Positions 1 through 8,800 of a stretch of DNA of 12,392 bases are shown one piece after another (position 1 is the stretch's first letter; every line of letters starts with the position of its first letter). The notes beneath the pieces are model-generated. The model was not told the origin of the DNA. It ran no database searches and saw only the letters and a list, made by a program, of their open reading frames with translations. Source of the stretch: Auxenochlorella pyrenoidosa (Eukaryota > Chlorophyta > Trebouxiophyceae > Chlorellales > Chlorellaceae); assembly GCA_001430745.1 (NCBI GenBank), contig KQ481993.1, forward strand, positions 1,652,848-1,665,239. The letters run 5' to 3'. The translations under genes were made by a program, and so were the position numbers.

Positions 1-2645
1 ACCGTGCATTGACCACCGGCACGTCGGCGCTGTCAGTGCCCCACAGGAAGTACACCGGACCGTCCAGCCGCGGCGCCAGCTGCTGCAGGCGGGCCGCCCA
101 CGCCTGGATCTCCTCAGGCGGCAGCAGCCTGCAGCAGTGCGGCGTCGGGCGGGCGGGCCCGGGAGTGGGGTGGGGTGGGTTGGGGGTGGGGGGCCGGGGC
201 AACAGCTTGGGAGTCTCATGCTGCCGAGGGACAGACCGGAGAGGCATGTGTCCCTGCCGCGCAGCCTCCATAAAGGGAGCAGCCAGGGCTCGTGCCTGCA
301 GCCGCGGCTCGGCGGCGGTCCCAAGAGCGCTGTCTGGGCAGCCAGATGCCAGTGCTGCTCCGCGCCGTCCCATGCAGCCCTTGTGCTCCGGAGCAGCCAC
401 GCACAGGCGCGAGCCCCTGCCCAGGCTTGCCTCTCGGTGGTGCCGTACCGCCGGTGGATCCGCACGTAGTGGCAGCCCGGGGTGGTCACCTCCAGCGCAA
501 TGGGCAGCACCTGCCGCACCTCGCCTGCCAGCCAGGGGAGAAAGGGCGGGAGCAGCGCGGTCGCGCTGGGTGGGGCATGCCAGGGCGTGGCTGCCACCCG
601 GCTCGCCCACAGGCCGAGGTCTCCCCGGAGTGCACTCACCTGGTGGCAAGCCGGTCTGCTCGCGGTCGCGCTGCGCCGTTTCGTGCGCCAGCTCATCAGC
701 GCTCACCAGGGTGATCCCCTGCATCGACAGCGCCTCGCAAAGCCGCTGCCGCCAGGCGGGTTCTGCACAGGGAGGCGGCGTGAGTTCGCATTCTGCAGCC
801 ATCAGGCTGGCTGCAGCGGCAGGCACCCGCCAGTCAAAACAGCCAGGCAAGTCCAGCGCGGTGCAGCAGACGCACTTGGTGCACACACATCGTCACCGGC
901 GCTGCGATCACAGGCCTGTGAGGTGCGTGTGTTTGAAGGCCCTCCCCGCGCGCGCTCACCTGTGAACCAGCGGCGGCAGCGCACCTCTGCCGCCATCCTG
1001 AACCGAGCGTCCAGCTGGGCGCGGCACCGCAGGATGTACTGCGGCCGCGGCGGGGGTGGGTGGGGGTGGGGGAAGGGTGTGTCTACGTACTGCCGCAGGG
1101 CAAGGACAACCCTCCACCCCAACCCAGGCACCCCACCCCCCACCCCAGTGCATCCCCGTACCTGCAGGTTCTGCTGCGAGGGCTGGAAGGACAGGTGGAA
1201 CTGGAACACAACAAGGCCCAGCTTGCCCGCCTGCACAGCACAAAGGTTGCCCCCGGGTCAGAGACAGGGACTGCGCTGGCTCGGCGCGCAGCCCGGAAAC
1301 GTGACGCGCCCGGGCAGCTCGTGCAGGGACCATTCGTAAGTCGCGCACCGCGCCCGCACGGCCTGTGGTTCCCCCTACCCCCAACCCACCCACCCAAACA
1401 CACACACACCACCACACACACACACACTGCCCCCAATAAGGCTGGCCCCAAGCCGTGCCTGGTACAGCGGCTCCAGGGCGGCGTGGAAGCGCCGCCAGCA
1501 GGCGGCCTCCACGCCCGGGGGCATGGCCGACAGCCTCAGGTAGGACTGCGGGGTGGAAGCCTGGCCGGGCGGCAGCAGCGCCTTGGCCTCGGCAGGCAGG
1601 GCCGACACCTGCGGGGGGTGGTGCGGCCCGGGATGAGAAGGGTTCTCCAGCAGTTAAACACCCAATGCTGACCTGGGGGTTGTTGAAAATCAAGCAGACA
1701 CGCAGCGGCGGGGCAGCGTCCAGGCAGGGGAGGGCATGCAGCAAGAGAGGTGGTGGGCAGAGGCAGGCTGTTCGGCCTGCCTGCCTGGTGGGCCGGTGGC
1801 GCAGGGGCTCGGCCCACCTGGCAGCCCTGGCTGCAGAACAGCCCGAATGCCTTGACATGGAAGAGGAATCCGGGGATGGCGGCCTGGGCCCACCTGCCGG
1901 TGTGGGGGTGGGTGGGTCGGTGGGGGAGGGGGGGGGGGCGGCCGCGTAGACTGACATGCCCCTGAGAGCGCACGAACAGGCATGGGTCATGGGCATGCTG
2001 GCCTGTGTGTGCTGGCATGATGGTGCCAGGTTCGCCCGCCACGCCCGCCGCCGATCCTGCCATCGCCGCCGCCGCCACGCCCCAGGGCGGGGCTCAGCCG
2101 TTCCGGGCACGTCGGGACGCCCTGGACGCTGCCATCCACCCCCACCCTAGCAGAGAGCCCCTCCCTCCTCACCGAGCGGTCACATCGGGCCTGGGGATGG
2201 CATATGTCGAGGTGTCGACCTCCACGGTGGCAAACAGGCGGCTGCAGGCAGGGAGGGGATGCGCTGGCGGCGTCTCAGCAGGGCGGCTCGGCCCGGCGGG
2301 CGGCAGGCACGCAGAGGGGGAGCAGCAACCTGAAGCACCCTGCCACGCTGGGCCCTCATCCCACCTGTAGTGCTTCAGTTTCTCCTCGCTGCTGCTGCTG
2401 GCCTTGACGCTGGGCGGGTAGAACCGGCCGCACCGCACCAGGCTGGCGTCGCTCCACCCGCAGGTGCCATGCAGCACGGCGCCCGGCGCCAGGTGGGGGG
2501 GTGCCGCCGTGTCCGCGGCACCGCCGGCCGGATGCTGCTGCTGCGATGCTGCTTGTGCCTCCAGCAAGGAGGCAGCCTGCTGCCCATCAGGTACGGACGA
2601 AATTGGAGGGGAATGCTGGCCCTGCTGCCCATCCTGCTGCGTCAT
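1..2645 (-). CDS. DUF72 (YecE-like) family protein, 9 exons, 3' end outside window
   Basis: Exons in coding order: 2645-2365, 2241-2173, 1893-1818, 1608-1459, 1230-1162, 1038-960, 762-640, 524-431 and 128-1 (incomplete). Phases agree at all eight junctions and give at least 356 residues. DUF72 landmarks occur in order: GTCGWSD (60-66), FYPP (75-78), RLFATVEVDTSTY (95-107), FLFHVKAF (126-133), YLRL and WRRFHAALEPLYQ, then AGKLGLVVFQF (193-203), EVRCRRWF, VSADELAHE (261-269) with QTGLP, YVRIHRRYG (302-310), and finally VYFLWGTDS and NAR near the edge. DUF72 proteins are predicted TIM-barrel-like and found in bacteria, archaea, fungi and plants; no reaction is established. The start is the first in-frame ATG after an upstream stop at 2876-2874. 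It gives a Gln-rich, 59-residue extension before the domain, of unknown role. An unseen upstream exon remains possible. Two introns (1458-1231, 430-129) need GC donors. Family call very secure, exact start less so. Confidence 0.88.
1052..1072 (+). repeat. G-quadruplex-type run before DUF72 exon 6
   Basis: Four runs of 5, 3, 5 and 5 G separated by single T, on the template strand, 14 bases upstream of the exon 6 acceptor. On the coding strand it is a C-rich polypyrimidine tract. Confidence 0.8.
1396..1428 (+). repeat. CA dinucleotide repeat in DUF72 intron 4
   Basis: An interrupted (CA)n tract lies in the intron 1458-1231. On the coding strand it is a TG/GU repeat starting about 30 bases after the unusual GC donor (CAG|GCACGG at 1459/1458). 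Confidence 0.85.
1904..1938 (+). repeat. G-quadruplex-type run before DUF72 exon 3
   Basis: Repeated runs of three to ten G on the plus (template) strand, about 10-45 bases upstream of the acceptor at 1894. It lies in the intron 2172-1894. Confidence 0.8.
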
Positions 2646-3013
2646 TGGGCCTCCAGCACAGACCGCGTCAAGCTGTGCCTTTGATCCGCCAGCGGCGCGC
2701 GACAGCCGCCGCCAGCGGCTACGCCGAAGTCTCAGCGCAGGCCGTCTTCCTGGACGCAATGTCGAGTCGGTCTTGGGCAGATAGGGTTCACTGGCAACCG
2801 GGCAGGCGGCCTTGCACCGGCAAAAAGCTCGCCCTCTTGAAACTCTGCGACTTGCACGAGCTCCTCTTATTGTTCAAGCATACCTCAGAATGGATCAGAC
2901 CGGATGGAGCGAAACGTAGGCAGGCTCAACTTCTGTTGCTGTGGCAGCTGCCCGCACAGCAGGGCGGCACCGCCGCGAACCTTCAGCAGACTTCAGCAGC
3001 AATCCCAACCTCA

Positions 3014-3037
3014 GTGGAGCTCTGCGTGGAGCTCTGC
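3014..3037 (+). repeat. Perfect 12-base tandem duplication in the divergent promoter
   Basis: GTGGAGCTCTGC occurs twice with no spacer (3014-3025, 3026-3037). Each copy holds the palindrome GAGCTC. A second tandem pair lies just before it: CTTCAGCAGA/CTTCAGCAGC at 2981-3000, nine of ten bases identical. They may be paired factor sites or replication-slippage products. Confidence 0.6.
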
Positions 3038-3103
3038 TGCGTTCCAAACCACTCGTCACCCTCTTCAGTAGGCCTGCAAGCGCTCAGCCGCTCCCAGGGC
3101 CGG

Positions 3104-3110
3104 ATAAATT
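3104..3110 (+). promoter_or_regulatory. Possible TATA-like element
   Basis: ATAAATT within CGGATAAATTGC lies 59 bases before the ATG at 3169, about right for a TATA box with a short 5' UTR. It stands out in a GC-rich context, but a single short match is weak evidence. Confidence 0.25.
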
Positions 3111-3168
3111 GCTCCAGGGGGCTCTGAGCCCAGTGGCCACGCTGCAAACCTTGACCGCTCCCTCTCTC

Positions 3169-4284
3169 ATGGCACCTCCTGTGCCCATGGCGGCGCGGCG
3201 AGCGCTCCTGCTGGCCGCCGCGCTGCTCTGCCTCCTGGCCTCCCCCGGCGCCGCACAGCAGATGGACCCGGAGCTGTACAAGCTGATGACGCGGGCCATC
3301 AGGGCCTGCGGCAGCGACGTGAGCTTCCTCCTTGGTTCACAGCCGACACCAGTCGCCGAGCAAGCACTGCTGTTGGCACTTCGGCGGCGACGTGGGCGAG
3401 CCAGGTTGAACGCTGCACGCGGCCATCCCACCATGCACGGTGGCGGCGCACAGAGGCATGCTGCCGACACGGTTGTTCACCCCATCGCATGCAACCGCTC
3501 CCACGCCTCCTTCCACCCCCGTCTGCCGTGCCGAGCAGGTCGTTCAGGAGTTCACGACCTCCATTGCCCGCGCCCAGGCCATTGCGGTCGGGGACGGCAG
3601 CGTGGCGACTGCAGAGGCGGAGCAGGAGCCGCCCTTTGTCAAGTGAGGGGGCACGTTCGAACCGTTCAAAGATTTCTGTGCTGCAAGTGCCTCCGCCTTT
3701 TGCCTGTAACAAATGACCAACACATCAAGTGCTGTAAGTCTCGCCGCAATCTGCTCCACCAGGGCGGGCCTGCTCCCCGCTGCTCGCACGGCAGGCTGTA
3801 CCTTGGCAGCCAGCGGGTGGACCACCCCGCTTTTGCAATGCTGAATGAGCAGCCAGCCCCCCCCCTGCAGGTGCGCCCAGGACTGGACAGATGACCCCGG
3901 CACCTGCCCCGAGGTCTGCCAAGGTGTGACTGCCCAGGTGGGTCCTGCCCGGCAGCTGGGGTTGCCTGCCGAGGTGTTCCATGCTCTCCAAGTGCTGCTG
4001 AACATGCAAGTGGCACGGGACACACCTCCACCGTGCAACAGGCAGTGCCGGCTGTGTTGGGCTGGTGTTCAGAGGCGCAGGGCTGGCCGCGTGGGCGGGC
4101 AGTCCTTTGCTTGCAAGCGCTGATTGGTGTCAGCTCTCGCTCACCCTCTAACTAATGTACCCATCTGGCGCAGTGGGGCGAGACGTGCGCCAAGCGTTTG
4201 ATGCTGACCCTCGGCTACGTGTGGGAGCAGCTGATCTCCGGCCTCCCCTCGCCCAGCGAGCTGATTGAGGCATGCGGCTGGTGA
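3169..4284 (+). CDS. Small secreted six-cysteine protein, unknown family, 4 exons
   Basis: Exons 3169-3318, 3539-3642, 3871-3937 and 4174-4284 join in phase to 143 residues plus stop TGA. Residues 1-30 form a signal peptide: Arg-Arg, then a Leu/Ala core (ALLLAAALLCLLA), then SPGAAQQ with a likely cut after GAA. The mature chain has six cysteines (47, 86, 97, 101, 112, 141), an even number suiting three disulfides; CPEVC is a CxxxC pair. It is probably mostly helical, and an acidic Ala/Glu stretch lies before residue 85. Donors are GAC|GTGAGC, AA|GTGAGG and CAG|GTGGGT. The last intron has a good branch site (CTAACTAAT, near 4150). A second in-frame ATG at 3187 (context CCCATGG) would give 137 residues and keep the signal peptide. 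I do not recognise the family: the spacing does not clearly fit a saposin, lipid-transfer or defensin pattern. The gene diverges from the DUF72 gene and converges on the SABRE-like gene. Confidence 0.75.
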
Positions 4285-4313
4285 CGCCTGCACCTCTGCC
4301 TGGGCCATAGGCA

Positions 4314-4337
4314 TAGCTACCAGTAGCTAGGTAGCTA
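4314..4337 (+). other. 3'-UTR hairpin with self-complementary arms
   Basis: TAGCTACC (4314-4321) and GGTAGCTA (4330-4337) are perfect 8-base inverted repeats around an 8-base loop, AGTAGCTA. It begins 30 bases after the TGA of the secreted-protein gene. Each arm and the loop contain the palindrome TAGCTA, so other pairings are possible. Confidence 0.5.
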
Positions 4338-4536
4338 CCGGCTTGATGTGGGGGCGGGCAGAGCAGGACTGGCTGCGGCTGGAGCTCTCATCTGGCCGTG
4401 CTCGCTGGGCCCATGGATTGCAACCGCCTTTTCCAGATATGACAGACCATTCTGCCTTATTGCTGCTTGTCCTGTCTCCTTGGCATGAGCCTGCAGAACT
4501 TCTGCCCCATCGCCGCAACATGCCCAGTAAAAATTA

Positions 4537-4541
4537 TTACA
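4537..4541 (-). terminator. Poly(A) signal TGTAA of the SABRE-like gene
   Basis: TGTAA reads on the minus strand at 4541-4537, about 190 bases after the stop codon and followed by A/T-rich sequence. TGTAA is the usual poly(A) signal of chlorophyte green algae. Cleavage would be expected 10-20 bases further on, near 4520-4527. Confidence 0.6.
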
Positions 4542-4730
4542 TGTCTTGTTTTGTACACAAACGTCAAAAGAACTCCACAATGAGGACAGGGCAGCAGGAG
4601 GTGCAGCTGTACAGTCGTACAAATGAAAGAACAGAGGGCAGCGGTGGGATGGCATGGAGCAGGCGCCGCCAGCGAGTACAGCCCCGTGCGCTGGCGGCGC
4701 CTGTTGGGTTTAGACTTCAGCTGGGCCTGC

Positions 4731-5863
4731 TCAGTCCTGCAGAGAGTCCCGCAGTTTGTGCAGCCCCTTCTGCGCCTTGCTGGCCAGCTGTTTGGCCCAG
4801 CGGGGGGTGGCCAAGTGGGAGCGGCCGCCGCCGCTAGCGCTCTCTGGTGCAGCGGTCGCGGTCGGCGCGCTGGCTGGCCAGGGCGGCTGCGGCATGGGCA
4901 GCCGCTCTGCCGCCTGGGCGAGCGGCGCTGGGGCCGCAGCAGGGGCGCCCGCAGCTGCCTGCCCGGGGTCTGGCTCTGGCGCCTCGGCCAGCAGCATGGT
5001 GCTGCTGCCAAACGGCTCCAGGCTGTCTGAGGCCAGCCCCAGGCCCAGCGGCCCCGCTGCCTGCGGCGATGCCGCCACCGGTGGCGCAAACACCTCACCG
5101 GCCGCTGCCACATCATCCAAGGAATGGCGCAGGGGCGATGAGGGACCAGTGCTGCCGCCCCTGCTGCCACCCGCTGCGTGGGGGCCATGCAGAACAGCGC
5201 TGGCTGCGCCCAGGGGCGCCAGGTCGGGCTGTGACGAGGCAAGCGCTGCGCCTGCTGCTGTGCCCGCCACAAGTGCATCACGCGGGCTTACGCCACCCTC
5301 CTGACCGCCGCTGCTGCTGCCCCGCACTGCTGCTGCGGCGACGGCCGCTGGCACGGCTACAGCGGCTGACGGAAGCGTTGGCGCGGCTACCGGCGTGCCC
5401 CCCGGCGTGGCCGCCGCGCTGCGCGGGTTGGCCTGCCCAAACAGCATGCGCCGCTTGTGCTGCGCCCGCAGCTCTTCCCCAGACAGGCCGGGCTCCCCTG
5501 CAGCTGTGCCCCCGCTGTCTTTGCGGCTTTTGCCCAGGTCCTTGAGCTGCACAGCAAGGGGCCCAAGGGGGGAGGTGGGTGGGCCCGGGGAAGTGGCCGG
5601 CACGCGTGCATCTACCGCAGCAGGGGCCGGCGGGCTGGCATGCCGGCAAGGCAGGTGGTTCGCTGGTTCGCGCCATACTACGCAGGACGTCATCCCGCCC
5701 CTGCCGCACACAACCCTGCCGGGACCTTATCCATGAGGCAATGCCTGGGGCAGGGGGGACCCTCAGGGGGCGTGCGCCCGCCCACCTGCTGCAGCAGGCC
5801 GGGCTTGCGCCGCGGGCCGCCCTCGCCATCGGCATCCCCGGGGAGCCCCGCTGGCAACAGCTC
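4731..5863 (-). other. Algal-type disordered tail of the SABRE-like protein ending in a basic amphipathic helix
   Basis: Exons 5863-5786 and 5546-4731 add 297 residues after the conserved QGRKFK end. Most of it is Ala/Gly/Pro/Ser-rich with no visible domain. Two parts look ordered: a charged stretch with LSGEELRAQHKRRMLFGQ (near 5440-5500), and the last 22 residues (4734-4799; WAKQLASK to LHKLRDSLQD), where Trp, Leu and Ala recur every three to four residues between lysines. The latter should form a basic amphipathic helix that could bind a membrane. The role is inference. Confidence 0.6.
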
Positions 5864-8800
5864 CTGCAGTGCACAGTAGTCACAAGGGGTGCGGTTAGCA
5901 TTGTAGGTGAAGAGGGCAGACGGGGGCCGAACTCGAAACGCAGGCTTTGACGTGCCAGTAATGACAAATGCGGCACCTGCTGGCCTCCTCTTCAACCCTG
6001 CATGACGCTGATGCAGCCGCCCCCCGCCGCCGCGCCCCCCGCCCTGCGCCCGCAGCAACACCTCAGCACACCCATCCCTGCCTTGCCTTGAACTTGCGGC
6101 CCTGCAGGCCCGCCACGCTCTTCACCACCGACTTGACCGTGTCCCACTGCAGACAGGCAAGGAATGAGGTGCCGAGGGCGAAGATGGAGACAAGGCGGCT
6201 GCCAAGATTGGCGGGGAGAAGCTGCTTGGGTGCGGGCACCATGGCAAGCGGCTCCCCCCTTGCCACCAGCCAGTTTGGCAGCAGCCCCTGTGCGGGGCAG
6301 AGGCGGCACAGCACAGAGCGGCGCCGGCAGCAACGTGCACACAGCAGGGCCACGAAGCAGCTCTGGGCTGCAGCGGGCCGTGGCACCCGCCGGGCTCGGC
6401 CCAGGCGGCTCGGCATGCAGCCCCTCCCGAACACAACAGCCGGGTCCAGCGGGCCTGGTTCCCACCGCAAGCAGGTTTCACAGGCCCAGGCCCCCGGGGC
6501 ATGCAGCCGGCTCGCCTTCATTCTGTTGAACAGGTCGCGCCAGCGCCCCTCGATGTTGGCGTAGGTGCGGTTGTCAATGACCAGCTTGAGGTCATTAAAG
6601 GTGCTGCGCCAGTGGGGGTGGGGGGAGCGGAGGTGGTGGTGGGGATCCGCACATGGAAATGGGGATGGCGCGGCGCGGGGGCGGCAGAGGGAATGGGAGC
6701 GGGTTTTAGGTTTCGACGTTGGGCAGGGCAGCAGGGTGGCAGGGTCGCACTGGCCTAGGCACCGCCAACTTCACGGCCGGCCCACCATTCCCGGTGCATG
6801 GGCTGGCACTCATATCGGAAGGGGCACAGAGCCGCCAGCGGGGATGTGGGAAAAGGGCAAAAGTCCAGGGGGCCAGGGCAGCTCGGTGCACAGGCTGTGC
6901 AGGCCCGAACTGAGACATTGGACCGCGGCGCAGCCTGGGTGTCAGAAGTGCAGCAGGCACGACGCAGCGCAGCACTCACAGCGGGTAGCCCTCGTACGTG
7001 GCCCGACAGTGCGCCCGGTTGATCTTCACATGCACAAAGCGGACCTTGCGGTGCGCGGGGGCGGGCGGCCGCATCTGCAGGCCGGGGGGAAGAGGCAGGG
7101 CATCGGCTGGGAACAAAGGGTGGGTGGTGAGCTGTGAAGGCGGCGCCGCCGCAGAGCAAGGCCCGTCGCCGCAGCCTGGGGCAGACGGCAGCCACTGCGG
7201 CCATCCCTCCTGCCGTGCCGCGGTCCATGCTGAGACCGAGCCGCAGGCCTGGGCTCTGGCCAGCAGCGCAGCTTGGTCCGCGGGCAGTTCAGCAGCCAAG
7301 TGGCAAGCAGGTGTGTACCAAGCCACTCACGCTGTCCTCCGAAGCCAGGCTGAGGCTGGACAGCGGGCGGTGCAGGCGCGCCGCGCCCAGCGCGCTGCTG
7401 CTGACGCGCTCCAGCCCGGGGGGGCCGGTGATGGCTGCCCTCTGCTGGAACGCACTCAGCCCTCCCGGCCGCCCCAGCTGCAGGCTGCTGGTGAGGCTGC
7501 CCGCCCCGCCGCTGCCTGCCAGCGCCGCCGCGAGCTCCGAGGTGGCAAGCAGTGCAGCGTCGGCGGCAGCTGCCGCCCCCGAGGTAGACCCAAAGGTGCC
7601 CTGCCGGCTGAGGCTGCCCTCTTGCGCGGCCGAGGTGGAGTGGCGGTGCAGCTTGGTGGGGGCCGACCGCCAGCCTGCAGGCGAGGCAGCAGGTGGGGGC
7701 AGGCGGGAGAGCAAGCATCATTGCGTGGGTGCCGCCGTTGGGCCACTGGCATGCCACGCCATCACCAGGCATTTGGTTTCGATGTGCGCCGCCCATGTGC
7801 TTCTGGCGGGCCCCTTCGCGGCGGGCGGCGGCAGGCAGCTCGGCGCGCCTGCGTTGAGGATGCCGGAGGAGCGCGGCGTGCCCGCCGCCGCGGGGCTCTG
7901 CCCGCCGCTGCCGGGCTGGCTGCCGCTGGGCACGCCGCCCGTCTCGCCCGCCGCTGCTGCAGCCAGCTGGCGCCGCATCGGGGAGCCCTGCAGGCACAGA
8001 GGGACGGCCAGCAGTGACGGCGCCGTGAGGTTCACAGGTGCACATGCAGACAGGGACGGTTCGCTGTGTAGCAGTTGAACTGCTGGGTGCGCAACTGCTG
8101 CTCAGGACTGTAAGCGGGCCAGGGGCATGTGGAGGGCGCGCCTCACCGCCAGTGGGGAGCCTTGCTGGGAGGAGCCTAGGTCGGGCAGCGCAGTGGCCGA
8201 CCGCCTGCGCAGCAACAGCAAGAGGGGAGTGGGTGAGAGGCGGTCATGCAGCAAGAAGACAGGCCTGGGCGGCCGTCACTGGTTCTTGAGCAGCGCTTCC
8301 GCCGCTGTTGCCGCCGCCTGAGCCCCGAGCACTGCCCTGCACCACCCACCTGTGCCGGGCTGCGGCAGCCGCGGGCACCGCCACGCTGCGCGCAAAGGCG
8401 GCGGCGGCGCGGGCCTTGGCCTCGTCCTCCCGAGGGAAGAAGTACTCCTGCGGCGGCGGGTTGGGGTGGGGAGGGGTTGAAGGGCTGGTGATAGAGCAGG
8501 GCGGGGCAGGGGTGCAGGGACAGCGGCCGTCAGTGCAAAAATTTGGTCGTTTGGAGCTCCGCCAGCATCCAGCGCCCCCGCAACAGCAGCCCCATCGTCC
8601 CCGAGCAAGCCCCCGCCCAGGCTGCCATTTGATAAGAAAGAGGTGCGGGGCGCACCCAGAAGCCCACAGCCAGCTGCTCAGTGAGGTGGAAGGCGATGGG
8701 GTGCAGGATGACATCCAGGTGGTCGTACACAATGTGGGTCTGGGGTGGGTGGGTGGGGCACACAGCGTGGCGTTACTTCTGGTGTTCGTACTCAATGTTT

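Larger units (their letters stand above)
2646..3168. promoter_or_regulatory. Shared 5' region of two divergent genes
   Basis: These 523 bases separate the start codons of the DUF72 gene (minus) and the secreted-protein gene (plus), so they should hold both promoters and 5' UTRs. The stretch near 2820-2900 is less GC-rich than the surroundings. I find no convincing gene here. The minus frame upstream of the DUF72 ATG is open back to a stop at 2874-2876 but has no ATG. The plus frame into 3169 is open from at least 2941, also without an ATG. Confidence 0.55.
4285..4730. other. Gap between two convergent genes (both 3' UTRs)
   Basis: These 446 bases lie between the stop of the secreted-protein gene and that of the SABRE-like gene. 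The middle (about 4430-4620) is much less GC-rich than the rest of the window, as expected of 3' ends. I see no coding evidence. A hairpin follows the plus-strand stop and a minus-strand poly(A) signal serves the SABRE-like gene. I find no TGTAA for the plus-strand gene here, so its poly(A) site is undefined. Confidence 0.6.

Noticed and set aside
1680..1750. Possible extra DUF72 exon (reading ...VCLIFNNPQ with a GT after CAG)
   Set aside because: Exons 3 and 4 already join in phase and match the usual DUF72 order (VKAF, then ALP, then YLRL). The extra piece has no family counterpart and is more likely intron 3 sequence.
956..2110. 384-codon minus-strand open frame
   Set aside because: It reads through several DUF72 exons and introns out of frame; the real exons lie in other frames, fixed by DUF72 motifs.
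6998..8017. 339-codon plus-strand frame and an equally long minus-strand frame (7026-8045)
   Set aside because: Neither carries a family motif; both cross exons and introns of the SABRE-like gene in wrong frames.
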